A stretch of DNA of 64,000 bases from a candidate division BRC1 bacterium ADurb.Bin183 (lineage in GTDB: Bacteria; Sumerlaeota; Sumerlaeia; MWCT01), in assembly GCA_002070185.1 (NCBI GenBank), contig MWCT01000005.1, positions 124,001-188,000 on the forward strand, given 5' to 3'. Under the pieces are notes generated by a model. The model made no database searches. It had not been told where the DNA came from and saw only the letters and a list, made by a program, of their open reading frames with translations. The position numbers and the translations under genes are program-made. This document shows positions 25,774-34,757 of the stretch, one piece after another. Positions within the stretch are counted from its first letter, which is position 1. Each line of letters starts with the position of its first letter.

Positions 25774-27228
25774 TTATTCGTATAGTGCCCATCTGGACTG
25801 AGCAGCAAGAGGAACGCCGCCCGGGAGTGTTTTGGTTGTCTCGGATGTAAAAGAATTCGGTCCAGGCGGGGAATAGATGTAAAGCAATTCAGAACTATTG
25901 TTGACGAGATAAACATTTCCCGCCGCATCAAAGCAGATACCTCTGTTATTTGTTCCTACCGGAGTAAAATTGACAGTCGTGATTTGGGCGGCAAGATCCC
26001 CAACGGGCAGCGGGTCTAAGGGGAATACCTTGAAGCCGAGGCTGTTGATTGCGACGGCAACGCGGTTATTGGCTTCATCAATATCAAAGCCGCCCATATT
26101 GTATATCAGCTCTTCGGAAGCATCATTTGTTCCGTCCATGATGGAATCCCATAGCATTGTTTTCCCATCAGGAGATATCTTCATTAAACAAGGACTATCC
26201 TTTACTGCTCTATAATTTGAAACATACCAGTTCCCCGCGCTGTCTCTTTTAACGCCGCCATTAGTGTCGTTGATAAACATTCCTATATTAGCATCATATT
26301 TGGGATGTGATGCAAAATCTCTCTCATCAATCTGAATTTCAGCTGGCGATGTCCATGGGAATGGTCCATTGCCGATGGCAAGTTTGAATATGTTGCGAAG
26401 TCCTGGATCGGCAGAAGCGCCGGGAGCGGGCAAGTCTTCATCATAGGTGTATAACACGGTGTTTTCGCCAGTTCCTTCAACCCACACGCCCGCAATGCTG
26501 CCGTGAATTCCCTTCGCAACGCCAGCAGAGTCTAATGTTTCGTCAAGCAATTGAATGAATGAGCCGGAGAGGTCGGGTTCGGCTCTCCAAACACCGCAAA
26601 ATGCATCTGACCAGCCGCAGATATAAACGCGGTCATCAGGCGCCACAAAAACATGATAAGGGCTATTAGCAGCCGTTCCCCAAGCAACCCCGCCCATGCG
26701 AGGGGTATCGCCAAGCCCCAGCGGGTCCGAGCCATCAGGATAAAGGGCAAATATCCCTTTGTTAGTCACAAATCTGCCTGACGTCGTTGTCGCGTTGCCA
26801 GTGTTTTCACCGGTATAAATCATGCCGAAATACGGGCTTAATTTGTTTTTATTTACGGATACTCCGGCGCGGGGATTATAAAGAAGGAATAAACGGCTAT
26901 CATCGCTGATTTTCGTCCACTCGGCAAACCCCGGAGTGTTCGATGCTGTAATTTTGAACCCGTAAGTTTCACCGCTGACAGAACCGGCGCCGAGCCATTC
27001 AACGATGTTCAATCCTTTTGCAGTTGTTCCATTGAATGTATCAATGACTGTTGTGGCGGGCAGAGGCCCAAAGACTTCTATTTGAACCGATGTTGCGTCT
27101 TCATTCAAACGATATGAAATTTTCCTGCCGTCGCTGGTGTCAACATTAATATCAAAAACAAAAACGTTTGCGAATAACGGCGCGGAAGAAATGGCAAGAA
27201 ACAAAACAAGACATAATAACTTTTTCAT
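25774..27228 (-). CDS. secreted beta-propeller-like protein ending in W-x-L-Y-E
   Basis: A 484-residue exported protein. A signal peptide (MKKLLCLVLFLAISSAPLFA) leads the sequence. An initial beta-rich domain of about 100 residues resembles the FlgD/Ig-like stalk (SVQIEVFGPLPATTVIDTF). The rest looks like a propeller, with repeated strands such as YHVFVAPDDRVYICGWSD, RDSAGNWYVSNYRA and CFDAAGNVYLVNNSSE. ATG 27228 has AAGGA about 9 bases upstream. It has its own terminator and a candidate promoter, so it is monocistronic. The extreme C-terminus VPLAAQSRWALYE matches the tails of three other secreted proteins here. Ligand or enzyme activity is unknown. Confidence 0.8.
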   Translation of the reverse strand: MKKLLCLVLFLAISSAPLFANVFVFDINVDTSDGRKISYRLNEDATSVQIEVFGPLPATTVIDTFNGTTAKGLNIVEWLGAGSVSGETYGFKITASNTPGFAEWTKISDDSRLFLLYNPRAGVSVNKNKLSPYFGMIYTGENTGNATTTSGRFVTNKGIFALYPDGSDPLGLGDTPRMGGVAWGTAANSPYHVFVAPDDRVYICGWSDAFCGVWRAEPDLSGSFIQLLDETLDSAGVAKGIHGSIAGVWVEGTGENTVLYTYDEDLPAPGASADPGLRNIFKLAIGNGPFPWTSPAEIQIDERDFASHPKYDANIGMFINDTNGGVKRDSAGNWYVSNYRAVKDSPCLMKISPDGKTMLWDSIMDGTNDASEELIYNMGGFDIDEANNRVAVAINSLGFKVFPLDPLPVGDLAAQITTVNFTPVGTNNRGICFDAAGNVYLVNNSSELLYIYSPPGPNSFTSETTKTLPGGVPLAAQSRWALYE

Positions 27229-27376
27229 AATAATCATTCCTTTCTTTTAATTGTTTTGGGATTTGGATGGCTCAACTTAAAGACAACAAATAAAAAAATG
27301 AGATTGTTCGTTTCATACCTCCTTTCAAAAATTTTTTAATTTTGGCAACTCCATCATCACGTTAATATGTAGCAGA

Positions 27377-27406
27377 TTTCTAATGTATAAAGACCCCATT
27401 TGTCAA
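27377..27406 (-). promoter_or_regulatory. candidate promoter of the secreted protein gene at 25774-27228
   Basis: On the minus strand a perfect TTGACA (27406-27401) is followed after 18 bases by TAGAAA (27382-27377, four of six). It lies about 150 bases upstream of the start and downstream of the terminator of the next gene, so the gene needs its own promoter here. Confidence 0.4.
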
Positions 27407-27466
27407 GGTATATTTTGTAAAAATTTTTATAAATCAATATAATGTAATTTCAAACGAATATAATAC

Positions 27467-27492
27467 AAAAAGGGCGAGGCTTTTGCCCCGCC
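27467..27492 (-). terminator. Rho-independent terminator of the secreted beta-helix gene at 27517
   Basis: On the minus strand GGCGGGGC pairs with GCCTCGCC across an AAAA loop (eight pairs, one G-T), followed by C and five T. The stem arms lie at 27485-27492 and 27473-27480 on the plus strand. It sits 24 bases past the stop codon of the gene. Confidence 0.85.
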
Positions 27493-27516
27493 ATCTTGAA
27501 TGAAATCTTTTGAGAT

Positions 27517-28980
27517 TTATTCGTAGAGTTTCCAAATTTTGTCGGCAGAAAGAGGAACAGGTGTCGGCGTCGGAATGGGTCCAACGTAATCTGCGCCGCC
27601 TGACAGCGGAGCGCCAAGCGAATTAGCCCCATAATAATCATCGTTGAAAACATCGAAAAATGAATCGTTTCTGTAATCGGCAGCGTCTACAAATTGCGGA
27701 TCGCTTTCCACTATGTTGGAGGTAATGAAAGGTCCTGTGCCTGTTGTTGCTGGAATTAAAAGCGATTGCGGTCCAGCAGTTACTATGCCGGAATATGCAA
27801 TGTTCATTACTCCACTTCCATTATGAACAATCACATTTGAGGCTTTTGCAGAACCATTGCCTGCAATAATTGTGTCGGTGATATTAATATCGGCGGTATA
27901 CCCCGCCACATCATTTATTGCTGCTGCGCCGTTATTAGCAATCGTCACATTTTCTATTGACACAGTGCCTGTCCCTGTAAGTTCACCGATAACAATTCCT
28001 CTATCTGAATTGCCGGCGATAATTGAATTTTTGACGATAGTATTGACGGTTCCGCCATTTTGAATTTCAATACCCCACGCCCCAACTGGCGCGGTTGTAT
28101 GATTTTCACCGAGGTTGTTAATGACGTTGCATCCATCAATTAATCTGGGGTTCGCGGCGTTTGTTGGCGCTGCAGCAAACCAGATTCCCGCAAACCCTTT
28201 GTTTCCCAAAACAACGACCCTTTTGTTTGGCGCGTTTATTTGAAAATCCCCAGTCGCTTGTATTCCCAAACGATTGCAATAGGAGAAAACGCATCCATCG
28301 AGTATCCTAAAAACATTCCCAGCGCCGGAAAGGACAAGGCCGTCGTTAGCTACTACTCCTCCAGCGGCTCCTTGTATGTGAGAAACAACAACATCTTTTA
28401 ACGTTGCAGAAAAACCATCGCCGGCTGGAGTTGTAGTGCCGCCAATAAAGATACCATCATCTCCGAACATGATGGCGCCTGTCAAATCAACCGCCTCTAA
28501 ACCGGTTGTTGTTATCGGCGCATCGCTGCCGTTGTTTGCCGTTACAAGGACATTTTCCAAAGTCAAATTGACGTTTTGACCGTGTGACCTGATGCCATCA
28601 TCTTGGGGGGTGTTTGTTTTTGAGGGAATGATAATCAAATTTTTTAAAACAACAACATTTGCTGTTCCCGTCGGTATTAATATGAGGAGACCATCGTTGG
28701 CATCGCCCCCTGTATTTGTTTGAATTGCAAGAACCGGTCTGTTTGCATCAGTGCCTTCGATGGTCACAGGGACGTTAATAGTAATCATTTCATCATATAC
28801 ACTTGAATCTGTAATATTGATAACGTTCGGAACGGTTGGCGCAGGGTCTGTCGCAAAATAATCAATGGCTGCCTGAACGGTGTTATAATCCGGTGTCCCG
28901 CTTTTGCTGACTGTTACAGTTTGAGCCAAACCAAAACTTACAAGACTAACCAACATAGCGATTAACATAATTTTTTTCAT
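27517..28980 (-). CDS. secreted right-handed beta-helix protein ending in W-x-L-Y-E
   Basis: A 487-residue exported protein. The signal peptide is MKKIMLIAMLVSLVSFGLAQ. The mature start SKSGTPDYNTVQAAIDYFA matches the beginning of pectate-lyase-like parallel beta-helix proteins, and many short strand repeats follow (NVVVLKNLIIIPS, NLTLENVLVTANN, TVSIENVTIANNGAAA, INITDTIIAGNGSAK). No catalytic set can be named. A Pro/Thr linker (PIPTPTPVPLS) precedes the final W-K-L-Y-E. ATG 28980 has GGAGG with 8-base spacing. The gene has its own terminator and a candidate promoter. Role unknown: surface carbohydrate binding or cleavage is possible. Confidence 0.85.
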   Translation of the reverse strand: MKKIMLIAMLVSLVSFGLAQTVTVSKSGTPDYNTVQAAIDYFATDPAPTVPNVINITDSSVYDEMITINVPVTIEGTDANRPVLAIQTNTGGDANDGLLILIPTGTANVVVLKNLIIIPSKTNTPQDDGIRSHGQNVNLTLENVLVTANNGSDAPITTTGLEAVDLTGAIMFGDDGIFIGGTTTPAGDGFSATLKDVVVSHIQGAAGGVVANDGLVLSGAGNVFRILDGCVFSYCNRLGIQATGDFQINAPNKRVVVLGNKGFAGIWFAAAPTNAANPRLIDGCNVINNLGENHTTAPVGAWGIEIQNGGTVNTIVKNSIIAGNSDRGIVIGELTGTGTVSIENVTIANNGAAAINDVAGYTADINITDTIIAGNGSAKASNVIVHNGSGVMNIAYSGIVTAGPQSLLIPATTGTGPFITSNIVESDPQFVDAADYRNDSFFDVFNDDYYGANSLGAPLSGGADYVGPIPTPTPVPLSADKIWKLYE

Positions 28981-29280
28981 ATTCATTACCTCCATTAATA
29001 ATACTCAAAATACATCAAATAAAAGCCCCGGGAAAAACCATTTCAAACCAGTTATTTTTATGTATCACCCCCTTTTTTCTAACTTCTTTTATATTCATAC
29101 AAATTCTGCTCTATTGAAGTCAACGAGAAAAAGCAAATTCGCTGAAATATTTTAACATGCTGGATTAAAAAAATTGTGTATCATTACGGGATAATTATTT
29201 ATTTCTCGGGCGTTTTCATTTAAAACGGACAGGGGAGAGTGTTGAATTTGTAAAGTTGCTCAAATTGGTTGTGTTACGTT
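28981..29280. other. 300-base non-coding gap between addA and the beta-helix gene
   Basis: AT-rich sequence without a plausible gene. It holds the candidate minus-strand promoter at 29094-29123 and the ribosome site GGAGG near 28989-28993. Close to the addA stop, AATTTG and CAAATT form a short weak inverted repeat. I see no T-run terminator for addA, though one may be hidden. Confidence 0.5.
29094..29123 (-). promoter_or_regulatory. candidate promoter of the secreted beta-helix gene
   Basis: On the minus strand TTGACT (29123-29118, five of six) is followed after 18 bases by TATGAA (29099-29094, four of six). It lies about 115 bases upstream of the gene's ATG. Confidence 0.4.
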
Positions 29281-32200
29281 TTAAAACAATCCGCGTTTTT
29301 TTCTGAAATCCTTTTCAGATTTTATCAAACCTTCGAGATTTTTACGTATTTTCTTAATATCAGAACTACCATACTTATTCTTAAAAACAAATTCTGAATC
29401 GGGCATGTAAATGTGGACTTCCCAATTATTTTGATTGGGGACAAAAAGAGAAAGAAATAACGCATAGGATTCAATCTGGATTTTATATAATTGTTTCATC
29501 TGTTGCTCATTATGGTTTTTGTATCCAGTCTTGAAATCAATTACCATCCAGTTGCCGCTTGCATCTTTGACGCAGGCATCCACGCGCCCAACAAGAAGGT
29601 CATGACCGAATGCAATCTGAAAGGGAAGTTCTGAATGCCGCTCTTTATACGTTGCAAAATTTTTGATATATTCATGCTTTTCCATTTTTGACCAGAAGGT
29701 TTGAATCTCTGAGGACAAAGATTCTCTTTCTTTTTGAGCCAAAGATTTTTCATTATCCAAAAAAGTTTTGATAATCGCCTTGGCGTCCGATTTGTTTTTG
29801 AACGGAAATTTTTCCAGCAAGGCGTGAATGATTGTCCCCCTCAGCATATTGAGTTTGGGGGTGTCATGGCTTCCGTTTTCATGGGCTTTGCCGCTTGATA
29901 AATCGAGGGCATCTTCGGGCAATCCTATAATATATTTGAGATAATACCCCTCAGGGGCGCGGGCAAAAGCCATAAGTTTTGAAATATCGTAAACTCTTCT
30001 CAGCTCTGGAATGGAAAGGGGAGCGGCGGTTTTGGGCTTTTCATCTTGACGAACAGGGGTAGTTACCGTCGCAGCCCTATGTTTTTGTGAGCCAATATTA
30101 TTCTGCGAGATAATCGGTATGACCCTTTTTCGTCCATTGATGCAATATTTGATTTTTCCTTCTTTTTGTTTTGCATCCATAGGTCCAAAGACTTCTTCAA
30201 GCATTTTTAATCGAGAGTTAAAATTCTTTTTTGGTTTAGTTATTCCAAGTATGAGCAATTTTTCCGCACGAGTGGCGCCGACATAAAAAATGCGCTTTTC
30301 CTCATTTATGTCTTTTTGTTTTTGTTTTTGGCTGATTTTTGTGTATGCATCGCTTTCCGTAGATTTTTTATCCTTAACCTTTAAAACAATTCCATCTTCT
30401 TCGTCAATCAAGCATGGGCTTGTTTTGTCATTGAATTTTTGCGAAATTCTCGGCAGAATGACCACTTGGAATTCAAGCCCTTTGGCTTTATGGATGGTCA
30501 TGATTTTAACGGCATCAACGTCTTCGACCAAGATAGGCGCCTCCGCCTCATGCTCCGCGAGCTCCTTTTGGGTTTCAATCTGTTCCGAAAAATCCACAAG
30601 AGATTGAAAACCAGAGTCATCAAAATCTCGAGCCAGCGTGATGAACTTCTCGACATTTTCCATCTTGCGTTGCGATTCAATTCCGGAAGAAAGATATTCC
30701 CAACCTTTTGTTTCAGTCAAAAAATCTTTCAATATTTGCGATAACGGGATGCGTTGCGCCAGAGAATGATAACGGTAAAGCATGTTCGCAACGTCTTTAA
30801 GATTTTTATTCTTGTTAGCAGCGATGTTTATTTTATCCCAGAATGACTCTGCCTTGAAACCGGATATCCAATACAGTAAATTATCCTTATCTTCCAAATG
30901 AATGTATGGCGAACGTAAAAGACCGAATAATGCGATGTCATTATCGGGGGAAATCAAGAACTTGATGAAATTGCACAAGTCCATAATCTCCTGACGATCG
31001 TAAAACCCTTTGCCTCCTGTGGTGATAAAAGGAATGTGATAATGTATCAACGCCTCCTCGATTTCTTTAAGGTAAGTGGAAGACCTCATGAGAATGGCTA
31101 TATCTTTTGGGGCAAAATGCGGCGAGCTGCCTTCATCAAGCAATTGCAGGATGCGTTTTGCCATGAGTTCTGATTCCTGATCTAATGAAGAGGTTTCGAT
31201 ACTCTCCTCTGCGGTATAAATGATTTCAACGCCGCCCTCTTCTTTTTTCTTATCAGCCAAAAGCGGATCAAATCTAACATTGCTGCAATCATCTTCGGGT
31301 GCATTGCTGTAATCCTTTTCGGGCGCATTGTTGCAATTTTTTTCGGGTGCCATGATTTTTTCAAAAACAAAATTGACAAAATCAATGACGGCGGGAACGG
31401 AGCGATAATTAACAGGAAGCTGCATCGCCCCCAGTTTTTCATCCGTGCTGGCGTTGATTGCGCGTCCCTGAAATTTAAGATTCAGATTATTCTTTCCCTC
31501 CGCCCGATTCTTTTTTATAATTGATTCGGTCGCATCATTAAAGAGTCGAACATCAGCGCGCCGAAATCCATAAATGGATTGCTTCGGATCCCCAACGAGA
31601 AAAAGGCATCCGCTTTTGCGGTCCCCCGTCAACAATTCGATTAATTTCCACTGCAACGGGTCCGTATCCTGAAATTCATCCACCAGAATGTATCTGAACC
31701 GATCCTGCAGCTTTTGCCTTACAGATTTATTTTCACCAACAAGATTGGTTGCCTTGATTAGAAGATCCGTAAAATCGAGCGAAATACCAAAACGTTTGCG
31801 CGAGTCATATTCTTTCAACGCCTCAAGATATAAACGCGACAAAGAAGAAATATAACTTTTAGGACCCTTCAAATTTTTTATATGCGGTTCTGCTTTATCG
31901 CGGTCTTTGATGAGAAAGGAAAGGAAATTTTTTATAGCATCTTTGTCGAAGTATTGAACCAGTTGTTTTAAATCGTCTGCCAAATAAGACGCAGGATTTT
32001 TTGAAGTTATGACAAGAAAATCTTCCAAAGCCTCATCAAGGAGAGCCGTCGCCTCAGATTCATCAAGGATGGCAAAATTCGAATCAACGCGAGCCTCCAT
32101 AGGAAACTCTCGTAAGATTTTGGAGCAAAACCCATGAATAGTCCCAATCCATGCCTTGGAGAGATTTTCCCCAAAGTCTTTATAACGCATGCGCTGTGAT

Positions 32201-32454
32201 GAATGTTCCTTAGAGGCGATAATCTGACGAAAAAATTTATCAACACGTTCCCGTAACTCAGCCGCCGATTTTTCCGTGAAGGTGATGGCAACCACATTAT
32301 CAAGACTCAGAGCAGGATTTGCGTTGAATAATTCGCAATATCGCGAAACAAGGACGCGGGTCTTGCCGGAACCGGCGCCCGCTGAAACAATAATATCGCG
32401 CTGAAGGTCGAGCGCCTTTTTTTGATAATCGTTTAATTCAATTACATAACTCAT
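29281..32454 (-). CDS. addA: AddA-type UvrD helicase with C-terminal nuclease domain
   Basis: A 1057-residue helicase-nuclease of the AddA/RecB class, which processes DNA ends for recombinational repair. The Walker A loop IIVSAGAGSGKTRVLVSRY is near residue 22. DEFQDTDPLQWKLIE is helicase motif II, and IMTIHKAKGLEFQVVILP is motif V. The C-terminus carries VGRVDACVKDASGNWMVIDFKTG, the PD-(D/E)xK nuclease core. No addB gene adjoins it, although AddA normally works with AddB. The next gene upstream is divergent. Confidence 0.92.
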   Translation of the reverse strand: MSYVIELNDYQKKALDLQRDIIVSAGAGSGKTRVLVSRYCELFNANPALSLDNVVAITFTEKSAAELRERVDKFFRQIIASKEHSSQRMRYKDFGENLSKAWIGTIHGFCSKILREFPMEARVDSNFAILDESEATALLDEALEDFLVITSKNPASYLADDLKQLVQYFDKDAIKNFLSFLIKDRDKAEPHIKNLKGPKSYISSLSRLYLEALKEYDSRKRFGISLDFTDLLIKATNLVGENKSVRQKLQDRFRYILVDEFQDTDPLQWKLIELLTGDRKSGCLFLVGDPKQSIYGFRRADVRLFNDATESIIKKNRAEGKNNLNLKFQGRAINASTDEKLGAMQLPVNYRSVPAVIDFVNFVFEKIMAPEKNCNNAPEKDYSNAPEDDCSNVRFDPLLADKKKEEGGVEIIYTAEESIETSSLDQESELMAKRILQLLDEGSSPHFAPKDIAILMRSSTYLKEIEEALIHYHIPFITTGGKGFYDRQEIMDLCNFIKFLISPDNDIALFGLLRSPYIHLEDKDNLLYWISGFKAESFWDKINIAANKNKNLKDVANMLYRYHSLAQRIPLSQILKDFLTETKGWEYLSSGIESQRKMENVEKFITLARDFDDSGFQSLVDFSEQIETQKELAEHEAEAPILVEDVDAVKIMTIHKAKGLEFQVVILPRISQKFNDKTSPCLIDEEDGIVLKVKDKKSTESDAYTKISQKQKQKDINEEKRIFYVGATRAEKLLILGITKPKKNFNSRLKMLEEVFGPMDAKQKEGKIKYCINGRKRVIPIISQNNIGSQKHRAATVTTPVRQDEKPKTAAPLSIPELRRVYDISKLMAFARAPEGYYLKYIIGLPEDALDLSSGKAHENGSHDTPKLNMLRGTIIHALLEKFPFKNKSDAKAIIKTFLDNEKSLAQKERESLSSEIQTFWSKMEKHEYIKNFATYKERHSELPFQIAFGHDLLVGRVDACVKDASGNWMVIDFKTGYKNHNEQQMKQLYKIQIESYALFLSLFVPNQNNWEVHIYMPDSEFVFKNKYGSSDIKKIRKNLEGLIKSEKDFRKKRGLF

Positions 32455-32525
32455 GGATTAATCCATACCCTAAATATCCCGAAGGTCAATCTTATTTTTG
32501 CACCGACAAAACAATTATTAATAGC

Positions 32526-32543
32526 TTGACTAAACCGATTAGT
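32526..32543 (+). promoter_or_regulatory. candidate -35 box overlapping a short palindrome before the yggS-like gene
   Basis: TTGACT (32526-32531) could be a -35 element; the hexamer 18 bases later is CATAAG, a weak -10. It overlaps the inverted repeat ACTAA-5-TTAGT (32529-32543). Such a site could be an operator. I cannot name the regulator. Confidence 0.3.
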
Positions 32544-32612
32544 GGTAGGCATAAGTTGCTATTAAATTGTTGAGGGAAGAATCTGGAAAGGAGCCCCAAA
32601 ATATCTTTAGCG

Positions 32613-33365
32613 ATGAAGCCTATTATTAGATCAAGAAAAACCGCCGCCATACGAAAGAAGTTCAAACTCTCCCTGAATGCTGAGGATGTGCAAACAAGTT
32701 TGGCGGAGGTTCAAAAAAATATCAAGGCGTCATGCGCCAAATCCGGGCTGCCATATTCAGACGTCCGCATTGTTGTCATCACGCGCGGTAAATCCATCCC
32801 CGAAGTCAGGGAACTAGTCAAAGGCGGCTGCCGTAATTTCGGCGAAAATCGAGTCCAAGAAGGATTGCAGAAAAAAACATTTTTTAGCGCCGACATTCAA
32901 TGGCACTTGGTCGGTCATCTTCAATCCGTAAAAACACGGACAGCCGTTCAATCATTCTCGCTCATCCACACTGTGGACAGCCTGCGGATCGGCTATGATT
33001 TGCAAGAATCCTGCGAAGAAGTCGGACGGGATGTTAACGTTCTCATTCAAGTTAATACAACAGATTCGGACGCCCAGTTTGGAATTCTGCCCTCTGAAAC
33101 CCTGCCGTTAATCAAGGAATTTACCAAGTTCCCCATGATTCATATACGCGGGTTGATGCTCGAAACCCCGACGGCGGATACCCCGGAAATGGCGCGCCCA
33201 TGGTTCAAACGTCTGCGCGAATTAAGCGAAAAGGTGCGCAACGCCGGCATCCAAGGCGTGGAAATGAAATGGCTTTCTATGGGAGATTCCACAAATTATA
33301 CCATTGCGGTGGAAGAAGGCGCCAATATCATTCGTCTCACCCGCCCCTTTTATGAAGATGAATAA
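32613..33365 (+). CDS. YggS/PROSC-like protein lacking the PLP lysine
   Basis: A 250-residue protein of the YggS family, TIM-barrel fold related to alanine racemase; members bind pyridoxal 5'-phosphate and balance vitamin B6. Family segments are clear: FGENRVQEGLQKK, WHLVGHLQSVKTR, VLIQVNTTDSDAQFGI and IRGLMLETP. At the PLP lysine position, where E. coli has AVSKTKP, this protein has VITRGKS, so Arg replaces Lys. The phosphate-binding end is also changed (SMGDSTNYTIAVEEGANIIRL rather than SLGMSDD...GSTMVRIG). It may not bind PLP covalently. The ATG has only a distant GGAG. Neighbouring thrC does use PLP. Confidence 0.82.
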   Translation: MKPIIRSRKTAAIRKKFKLSLNAEDVQTSLAEVQKNIKASCAKSGLPYSDVRIVVITRGKSIPEVRELVKGGCRNFGENRVQEGLQKKTFFSADIQWHLVGHLQSVKTRTAVQSFSLIHTVDSLRIGYDLQESCEEVGRDVNVLIQVNTTDSDAQFGILPSETLPLIKEFTKFPMIHIRGLMLETPTADTPEMARPWFKRLRELSEKVRNAGIQGVEMKWLSMGDSTNYTIAVEEGANIIRLTRPFYEDE

Positions 33366-33458
33366 TATTCAATATTTGCTGCCTGCTCCAAAATTTTTTT
33401 CTTGATTTGATAAGCAAGCGGGGCAGGATATCAATCAATTTTTGTCAGAGGCAAAATA

Positions 33459-34745
33459 ATGGATATAAATTTGAAATGTGCGGATTGCAAGAAATCATAC
33501 GATCCTTATATTGTTCGATACTCTTGCGAATGCGGCGGCACGCTGGATGTTGAGCATGACCTCGAATCCCTGCGCAAATTGGATTTGAAAAAGATTTTCG
33601 AAGAACGCTGGCGTTCGCGCCAAAAACCTTATGACTCCGGCGTTTGGCGATATAAGGAATTAATTTTTCCTGTGCCGGATGAATTTATCGTTTCCAAGCC
33701 CGAAGGGAATACAAATCTTTATGATGCGGGCAAAGCCGGCAAATACGCCGGTTTGAAAAATTTCCTCTTAAAGCACGAAGGCGAAAACCCCACTTGCTCT
33801 TTTAAAGATCGCGGAATGACATGCGGTATGACTGCCGCCCGCCGTATGGGCGCAAAAATTGTCGCCTGCGCCTCCACTGGCAACACATCAGCCTCTATGG
33901 CAGCCTACGCCGCCACAGCCGGCATGCTCAGCATCATCTTCATTCCTGAAGGCAAGATTGCTTATGGCAAACTGACGCAGGCGCTTGCCTATGGCGGGAA
34001 GACATTGCAAATTCGCGGCGATTTTGATGACGCCATGACGCTGGTTCAGGAAGTTTGCGGCAAACTGAATATTTATTTGCTCAATTCTATTAACCCATAT
34101 CGGATTGAAGGTCAAAAAGCGATTGGGTTTGAAATACTCCAACAACTGAATTGGGAAGTCCCAGACTGGTTTATTCTCCCCGGTGGAAATCTTGGAAATA
34201 ACACCGCGCTTTCGAAAGGGTTGATTGAATTATATGAGCTTGGCATTATCGCAAAAAAACCGCGCATTGCGGTCATACAGGCATCGGGAGCTAACCCGCT
34301 GTTTTTAATGTGGAAAAACAAAACGCCTTATAAACGAGTCCCTCATGCCGATACTATTGCCACCGCGATCAAAATCGGTAACCCAGTCTCATGGAAAAAA
34401 TCCTATCGCGGGATTGAATGGTCTAACGGTGTTGTGGAGCAGGTGACGGATCAGGAAATCATGGACGCCAAGGCATGGGTGGACGCCGCCGGCATCGGCG
34501 CAGAGCCAGCCTCCTGCGCCACTGTGGCTGGGGCAAAAAAACTCGTGGAGGCGGGCGTCATCAATCCCGATGAAAAAGTTGTGGGAATATTGACCGGGCA
34601 TCTTCTTAAAGACCCGGACGCCACATCTAATTATCACAAATCATCCCTTGGCGATATAGGAATCGCGTCGCGTTTTGCCAATGCCCCCGTGCAAATTGAG
34701 CCCACCTTAGAAGCCGTCAGGCGGCAAATTGGGACTTTGTTATAG
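33459..34745 (+). CDS. thrC: threonine synthase
   Basis: A 428-residue PLP enzyme that turns O-phosphohomoserine into threonine. The N-terminus has a small zinc-ribbon (CADCKKSY...YSCECGG). The PLP lysine sits in TCSFKDRGM near residue 112, and ACASTGNTSASMAAYAA is the phosphate-binding Ser/Asn loop region. The C-terminal domain is complete. AGAGGC precedes the ATG. It is followed 12 bases later by serS. An 8-bp GC-rich inverted repeat with a 30-base loop lies at 33382-33427 upstream of the start. Confidence 0.96.
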   Translation: MDINLKCADCKKSYDPYIVRYSCECGGTLDVEHDLESLRKLDLKKIFEERWRSRQKPYDSGVWRYKELIFPVPDEFIVSKPEGNTNLYDAGKAGKYAGLKNFLLKHEGENPTCSFKDRGMTCGMTAARRMGAKIVACASTGNTSASMAAYAATAGMLSIIFIPEGKIAYGKLTQALAYGGKTLQIRGDFDDAMTLVQEVCGKLNIYLLNSINPYRIEGQKAIGFEILQQLNWEVPDWFILPGGNLGNNTALSKGLIELYELGIIAKKPRIAVIQASGANPLFLMWKNKTPYKRVPHADTIATAIKIGNPVSWKKSYRGIEWSNGVVEQVTDQEIMDAKAWVDAAGIGAEPASCATVAGAKKLVEAGVINPDEKVVGILTGHLLKDPDATSNYHKSSLGDIGIASRFANAPVQIEPTLEAVRRQIGTLL

Positions 34746-34757
34746 AAAGGATTTTAT

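Noticed and set aside
29221..29285. TAAAACG and CGTTTTA as a terminator stem after addA
   Set aside because: The arms are about 50 bases apart and part of one lies in the coding end; there is no T-run at the right place.
33382..33427. T-box riboswitch before thrC
   Set aside because: No T-box sequence, specifier stem or terminator/antiterminator pair is visible; only one inverted repeat.
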